DNA of 9,053 nt from Actinomycetota bacterium (GTDB lineage: Bacteria > Actinomycetota > Actinomycetes > S36-B12). The notes beneath the pieces are model-generated. The model had not been told where the DNA came from. It did no database searches and was given only the letters and a program-made list of their open reading frames with translations. Every line of letters starts with the position of its first letter. Within the stretch, counting starts at the first letter, position 1. The DNA lies in assembly GCA_009726075.1 (NCBI GenBank), contig WLND01000037.1:1-9053 (forward strand). The letters run 5' to 3'. Both the position numbers and the translations under genes were made by a program. This document shows, piece after piece, positions 5,464 to 9,053 of this stretch.

Positions 5464-6918
5464 ATGAACGTCCTTGCCATCGATCAGGGTACGTCCGGAA
5501 CGAAGGCGATCGTCGTCGACGGCGAGGGGTCGGTGCTGTCGATCGCCGAGGTGACCGTGCGTCCTGTGTACCTGCCGGGCGGGGGAGTCGAGCAAGACCC
5601 GAACGAGCTTCTCGATTCGGTGCTGCTTGCGGGGCGGCGGGCGATCGCTGAGGCCGGCGTGCCGATCAGCGCTGTGGCGCTGGCCAACCAGGGCGAGACC
5701 GTGCTCGCCTGGGAGCGGTCAACCGGTCGACCACTGTCAGCGGCCATCGTGTGGCAGGACCGACGATCTGCGTCCATCTGCACCGAATTGACCGTCCACG
5801 CGTCTGTGTTTGCCCAGCGCACCGGGCTCGTCCTCGATCCCTATTTCTCCGCACCGAAGATGGCGTGGCTTCGACGCCATGTGACCCGAGAGGGCGTGGT
5901 CACGACCACCGATACCTGGATCGTCCACCACCTCACGGGCGAGTTCGTGACCGACGTGACCACGGCGAGCCGATCACTCGTGCTCGGACTCGATTCGGTC
6001 GACTGGGACGTCGAACTGCTTGACCACTTCGGGCTGGCCGCCGAGCAGTTGCCACGGCTGGTCGCCTGCGACGAGATCGTGGGCACGACGAGCGCCTTCG
6101 GGCCCGCCGTTCCGGTTGTCGGGCTCATCGTCGATCAGCAGGCGGCCCTGCTCGCCGAGGGCTGCCTTGAGCCGGGCGCCGCGAAATGCACCTACGGCAC
6201 CGGGGCCTTCCTGCTGGCCAACACCGGCACGAGCGCTGTTCGGTCGACGAGCGGGCTCACGACGTCGGTTGCGTGGCGGGTGGGCGGCGAAACCCGGTAC
6301 TGCGTCGATGGCCAGGTGTACGCGGCCGCGTCTGCCGTGCGCTGGCTGCGCGACCTCGGCATCATCTCGGACGAGACGACGATCGACGCTGCGGCCGCGG
6401 CCGACAGCGGGGGCGTGCTGTTCAGCCCTGCGCTCGCCGGTCTCGCTGCCCCCTGGTGGCGGCCCGATGCGACGGCTGCCTTCACGGGCATGAGCCTCGC
6501 GACGACCGGCGCGAACCTCGTGCGAGCGGTCATCGACTCGATCGCGGCGCAGATCGCCGCGCTCGCCACGGTGGTCGAGGTTGATACGGGGTGTGCGATC
6601 ACTCGGCTTCGGGCAGATGGCGGGCTCACGAACTCCAGGGCCCTCATGCAGGCGCAGGCGGACCTGCTGCAGGCGCCGGTCGAGATCTACCCATCGGGGC
6701 ATGCCACGGCACTGGGCGCTGCGGCGCTGGCCAGGCTGGGCATCGACCCGGTCCTTAGCCTTGAGACCGTCACGGGCGGCTGGACGCCGGCCGCTACCTT
6801 CGAACCAAGGATGTCCGCCGATCGGGCGGCAGGGTTCATGGCATCGTGGGGCGAGTGCGTGGCTCGCATGATGCCCCCGAGCCCGATGAGTGATGACCGA
6901 CCCCTGGAGGTTTCGTGA
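5464..6918 (+). CDS. FGGY-family polyol kinase, glycerol kinase-like
   Basis: ATP-dependent sugar/polyol kinase of the FGGY family, closest in motifs to glycerol kinase. The 484 residues form two actin-like domains: FGGY-N (about 2-240) with the phosphate loop AIDQGTSGTKAIVVD, and FGGY-C (about 245-440) with TYGTGAFLLANTG and RADGGLTNSRALMQAQADLL. Compared from memory with E. coli GlpK, the glycerol pocket is mostly kept: Glu78 (Glu84), Trp97 in AIVWQ (Trp103), Tyr127 in DPYFS (Tyr135), catalytic Asp224 in VDQQAAL (Asp245) and Phe249 (Phe270). However, NQRET of GlpK is NQGET here, so the glycerol-contacting Arg83 is Gly77. Glycerol is therefore possible but not assured; another short polyol or a ketose such as dihydroxyacetone could fit. 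No in-frame upstream start exists before the stop at 5434. No Shine-Dalgarno site is obvious. Its end overlaps the next gene by 4 bp (GTGA). Confidence 0.88.
   Translation: MNVLAIDQGTSGTKAIVVDGEGSVLSIAEVTVRPVYLPGGGVEQDPNELLDSVLLAGRRAIAEAGVPISAVALANQGETVLAWERSTGRPLSAAIVWQDRRSASICTELTVHASVFAQRTGLVLDPYFSAPKMAWLRRHVTREGVVTTTDTWIVHHLTGEFVTDVTTASRSLVLGLDSVDWDVELLDHFGLAAEQLPRLVACDEIVGTTSAFGPAVPVVGLIVDQQAALLAEGCLEPGAAKCTYGTGAFLLANTGTSAVRSTSGLTTSVAWRVGGETRYCVDGQVYAAASAVRWLRDLGIISDETTIDAAAAADSGGVLFSPALAGLAAPWWRPDATAAFTGMSLATTGANLVRAVIDSIAAQIAALATVVEVDTGCAITRLRADGGLTNSRALMQAQADLLQAPVEIYPSGHATALGAAALARLGIDPVLSLETVTGGWTPAATFEPRMSADRAAGFMASWGECVARMMPPSPMSDDRPLEVS
6906..6910 (+). promoter_or_regulatory. Ribosome binding site of the GlpA-like oxidoreductase gene
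   Basis: GGAGG at 6906-6910 lies 4 bases before GTG 6915, inside the last codons of the kinase gene. It supports GTG 6915 as the start and translation both by coupling and by direct ribosome binding. It is the clearest Shine-Dalgarno site in the window. Confidence 0.75.
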
Positions 6919-8348
6919 GCACGGCTGAACCGGTCTACGACGTCCTGGTCATCGGCGGAGGTGTTGTCGGCTGCGCGATCGCTCGTGAGCTCACCGGGCG
7001 ACGCCTCACGGTCGGCCTCGTCGAGGCCCGAGGCGACGTCGGCGACGCGACGAGCAAGGCGAACACGGCGATCCTGCACACCGGCTTCGACGCCGTGCCG
7101 GGCTCGGTCGAGTCGACCCTGGTTCAGCGGGGCTTCACGCTGCTCGGCGACTACGCCGCGGCTGTCGGGATCCCGGTCGAGCGCACCGGAGCGGTGCTCG
7201 TGGCCTGGTCTCAGGAGGAGTTCGCGGCCCTGCCCAAGCTCGAGGCCAAGGCGGTCGCGAACGGCTACGCAGACTGCCGCGTGATCGATGCCGCCGGGGT
7301 GTACGACCTTGTGCCGAACCTGGGGCCGGGCGTGCTCGGCGGCATGACGGTGCCGGGCGAGGCCATCATCTGCCCATGGACCACGGCGCTCGCCTATGCG
7401 ACCGAGGCTAAATCCCGCGGCTGCGACCTCTACCTCGACACCTACGTGGCCAGCGCCGCCGTCGGTGACGAGCACACGGTTCTCTGGACGTCAACGGGGA
7501 AATTGCGGGGCCGGTGGATCGTCAACGCCGCAGGGCTTGGCGCCGACGAGATCGACCGGCGCTTTGGCTTCGAGCGGTTCACCGTGGTGCCCAGGCGGGG
7601 CGAACTGCTCGTCTTCGACAAGTTCGCCAGGTCGCTTGCGCCCTGCATCGTCCTGCCGGTGCCCACCGACAAGGGCAAGGGAGTCCTGATCAGCCCGACG
7701 ATCTACGGCAACGTGATGCTCGGCCCGACCTCGGAGAACCTCGACGATCGAGGCGACACCTCGACCACGGAGACGGGCTTTGCATATCTCCTCGCGAAGG
7801 GCCGGGCGCTCATGCCGGCCCTGCTCGAGGAGGAGGTGACCGCGAGCTACGCGGGCCTGCGCGCCTCCACTGAGCACGACGACTACGTCATCGAGGCGCA
7901 CGGGGGGCGCCGCTACGTCCTGGTCGGCGGTATCCGTTCGACGGGTCTCACGGCATCGCTGGCGATCGCCGAGCACGTCGTCGGTCTGATGGAAGGCGCT
8001 GGGCTCGTAGCCGCGCCCAAGGAGACCGTTCCAGATGCGCCGACCATGCCGAACATCGGCGAGGCATTTCCTCGCCCCTACCAGCGCGACGACCTCATCG
8101 ACGATGATCGCCGCTACGGCAACATCATCTGCTTCTGCGAGAAGGTGACCGCGGGCGAGATCCTCGACGCGATGAGCTCGCCGATACCGCCCTGCGATCT
8201 CGACGGGCTGCGGCGCCGGACTCGTGCGGGGATCGGCCGCTGCCAAGGGTTCTACTGCGCGGCCCAGGTCGAGTCGTTGATGGTGCGTGGCGCCGGGGCG
8301 TTGATCTCGGGGGATCCGGGATCACGCCCGAGCGAGGCGGGCCGATGA
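6915..8348 (+). CDS. GlpA-like FAD-dependent oxidoreductase with C-terminal BFD-like [2Fe-2S] domain
   Basis: A 477-residue flavoprotein of the DAO fold (COG0579-like; GlpA/LhgO group) expected to oxidise a polyol phosphate such as sn-glycerol 3-phosphate to its keto form. The FAD-binding GGGVVG spans 14-19, with Glu37 for the ribose. SKANTAILHTGFD (47-59) with His55 is typical of the group. The substrate/FAD domain runs to about 365 (FVLVGG-like RYVLVGGIRSTGLTAS near its end). A BFD-like domain (about 402-455) has all four cysteines, Cys406 and Cys408 in CFC and Cys443 and Cys448 in CQGFYC, for a [2Fe-2S] cluster, as at the C-terminus of E. coli GlpA. No membrane segment is seen. It overlaps the kinase (GTGA) and the next oxidoreductase (ATGA) by 4 bp each, so the three products are likely made together. 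L-2-hydroxyglutarate oxidase is the main alternative name, but the BFD domain and kinase neighbour favour the GlpA role. Confidence 0.88.
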   Translation: MSTAEPVYDVLVIGGGVVGCAIARELTGRRLTVGLVEARGDVGDATSKANTAILHTGFDAVPGSVESTLVQRGFTLLGDYAAAVGIPVERTGAVLVAWSQEEFAALPKLEAKAVANGYADCRVIDAAGVYDLVPNLGPGVLGGMTVPGEAIICPWTTALAYATEAKSRGCDLYLDTYVASAAVGDEHTVLWTSTGKLRGRWIVNAAGLGADEIDRRFGFERFTVVPRRGELLVFDKFARSLAPCIVLPVPTDKGKGVLISPTIYGNVMLGPTSENLDDRGDTSTTETGFAYLLAKGRALMPALLEEEVTASYAGLRASTEHDDYVIEAHGGRRYVLVGGIRSTGLTASLAIAEHVVGLMEGAGLVAAPKETVPDAPTMPNIGEAFPRPYQRDDLIDDDRRYGNIICFCEKVTAGEILDAMSSPIPPCDLDGLRRRTRAGIGRCQGFYCAAQVESLMVRGAGALISGDPGSRPSEAGR

Positions 8349-9053
8349 ACGAGGTGCTGACCGCGGATGTCGTCATCGTCGGCGGCGGGCCGGCGGGCCT
8401 TTCTGCGGCACGCGAGTTGCGCAAGGCCGGCGTCGCCGAAGTCCTCGTGCTCGAACGGGAGGCCGAAGCCGGCGGAATCCCCAGGCACAGCGACCACACC
8501 GGGTATGGCCTGCGGGATATCAAGCGTTTGATGAAGGGCCCGGCGTACGCGCGGAAGCTCGCCGCCCGGGCGCATGATTCGGGCGCGTGGGTCCTGACCT
8601 CGGCGACGGTGACCGGCTGGGCCGATGGGTGCTCGCTACTCGTCACCCGTCCGTCCGGGCGCATGCGAGTCGATGCGAAGGCCGTCATCCTCGCTACCGG
8701 GGCCAGAGAGCGCCCGAGGGCTGCTCGGCTCGTGCCGGGCGACCGTCCCGCCGGAGTGCTCACGACAGGGCAGCTGCAGACTGCCATTCATGCCGGCCAG
8801 GGAGTCGGCGGCACGCGCGCGGTGGTCGTCGGTTCGCAGCTGGTGAGCTGGTCTGCGGTGCTCACCCTGCGCGAGGCCGGCTGTGCCACGGTGCTCATGA
8901 CCTCGGAGTTTCCGGCCGCGGAGGTGCCGGCGCTGGTGCGATGGGGCGCGAGCAGGCTGCTGGGCGGGCCGCTCGCTCGCCGCACGAGGATCACCAGGAT
9001 CATCGGCCGGGTACGTGTCGAGGCGGTCGAGGTCGAAGATCTCCGCACGGGCA
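8345..9053 (+). CDS. FAD/NAD(P)-binding oxidoreductase, partner of the GlpA-like subunit (3' end outside window)
   Basis: The frame from ATG 8345 is open to the last base, giving the first 236 residues of a two-dinucleotide-fold flavoprotein. FAD motif GGGPAG lies at 13-18, Glu37 (VLEREAEAGG) follows, and ATGARER at 117-123 is the second FAD contact. GGIPRHSDHTGYGLRDIKRLMKGPAYA (43-69) is characteristic of the oxidoreductases encoded beside glycerol kinase and GlpA-like proteins in many Firmicutes and Thermotogae. A second Rossmann segment, VVVGSQLVSWSAVLTLREAG (about 160-180), begins the NAD(P)-type domain. GAGG-like GAGG at 8334-8337 lies 7 bases before the start, and ATGA overlaps the upstream stop. 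The likely role is to take electrons from the [2Fe-2S] domain of its partner and pass them to NAD(P) or another carrier. The acceptor is not known. A DUF1667 (COG3862) gene often follows and may lie just beyond the window. Confidence 0.87.
   Translation, partial: MNEVLTADVVIVGGGPAGLSAARELRKAGVAEVLVLEREAEAGGIPRHSDHTGYGLRDIKRLMKGPAYARKLAARAHDSGAWVLTSATVTGWADGCSLLVTRPSGRMRVDAKAVILATGARERPRAARLVPGDRPAGVLTTGQLQTAIHAGQGVGGTRAVVVGSQLVSWSAVLTLREAGCATVLMTSEFPAAEVPALVRWGASRLLGGPLARRTRITRIIGRVRVEAVEVEDLRTG

Noticed and set aside
4567..5595. Open frame of 342 codons on the minus strand across the permease and kinase start
   Set aside because: Composition dominated by Arg, Gly, Gln, His and Pro, no domain, and it covers two well-supported genes including a membrane protein. 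It is a shadow frame.
5974..6702. Open frame of 242 codons on the minus strand inside the kinase gene, and a similar one of 262 codons at 6687-7475
   Set aside because: Both are antisense to clear FGGY kinase and flavoprotein sequence and have no family features.
1..9053. CRISPR arrays, tRNA or rRNA genes, insertion sequences, prophage or defence genes
   Set aside because: I saw no spaced direct repeats, tRNA-like folds with CCA ends, transposase motifs or phage-type genes, and nearly every base is inside a recognised gene.

Overview
This window is about 9 kb of high-GC DNA, gene-dense on both strands, with no gap between genes longer than about 50 bases. The gene order htrA-tatB, then mrp, a DUF1003 protein and an MgtE-N/CBS protein on the opposite strand, the frequent GTG starts, and TANNNT boxes 6-7 bases before start codons all point to an actinomycete (Actinomycetota). 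I cannot name a genus. I see no tRNA, rRNA, CRISPR array, insertion sequence or phage gene.

Left part (1-1524, + strand): the 3' part of a membrane-anchored HtrA/DegP-type serine protease with a PDZ domain, followed by tatB of the twin-arginine translocation system. Both concern the cell envelope. The same pair follows sigE-rseA in Mycobacterium tuberculosis (Rv1221-Rv1224), so an envelope-stress sigma/anti-sigma pair may lie just left of the window.

Middle part (1544-4486, - strand): an operon read leftwards that encodes a soluble PRC-barrel/MgtE-N/CBS protein, a two-helix DUF1003 membrane protein overlapping it by 8 bp, and the Mrp/ApbC iron-sulfur carrier ATPase. It converges on tatB, with a GC-rich hairpin at the meeting point.

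Right part (4510-9053, + strand): a divergently read EamA/DMT permease, then an overlapping operon of an FGGY polyol kinase related to glycerol kinase, a GlpA-like FAD oxidoreductase with a C-terminal [2Fe-2S] domain, and a second FAD/NAD(P)-type oxidoreductase cut off by the window edge. Together they look like a route that phosphorylates a polyol, oxidises the polyol phosphate, and passes the electrons through an iron-sulfur centre to a second flavoprotein. The kinase has Gly where glycerol kinase has a substrate-binding Arg, so the substrate may not be glycerol.

The most striking regulatory feature is the 23-bp gap at 4487-4509. Two divergent -10 boxes share one TA step, and each lies 6-7 bases from its GTG start, as expected of a bidirectional promoter that makes two leaderless mRNAs. 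Similar leaderless-type spacing is seen before tatB and mrp.
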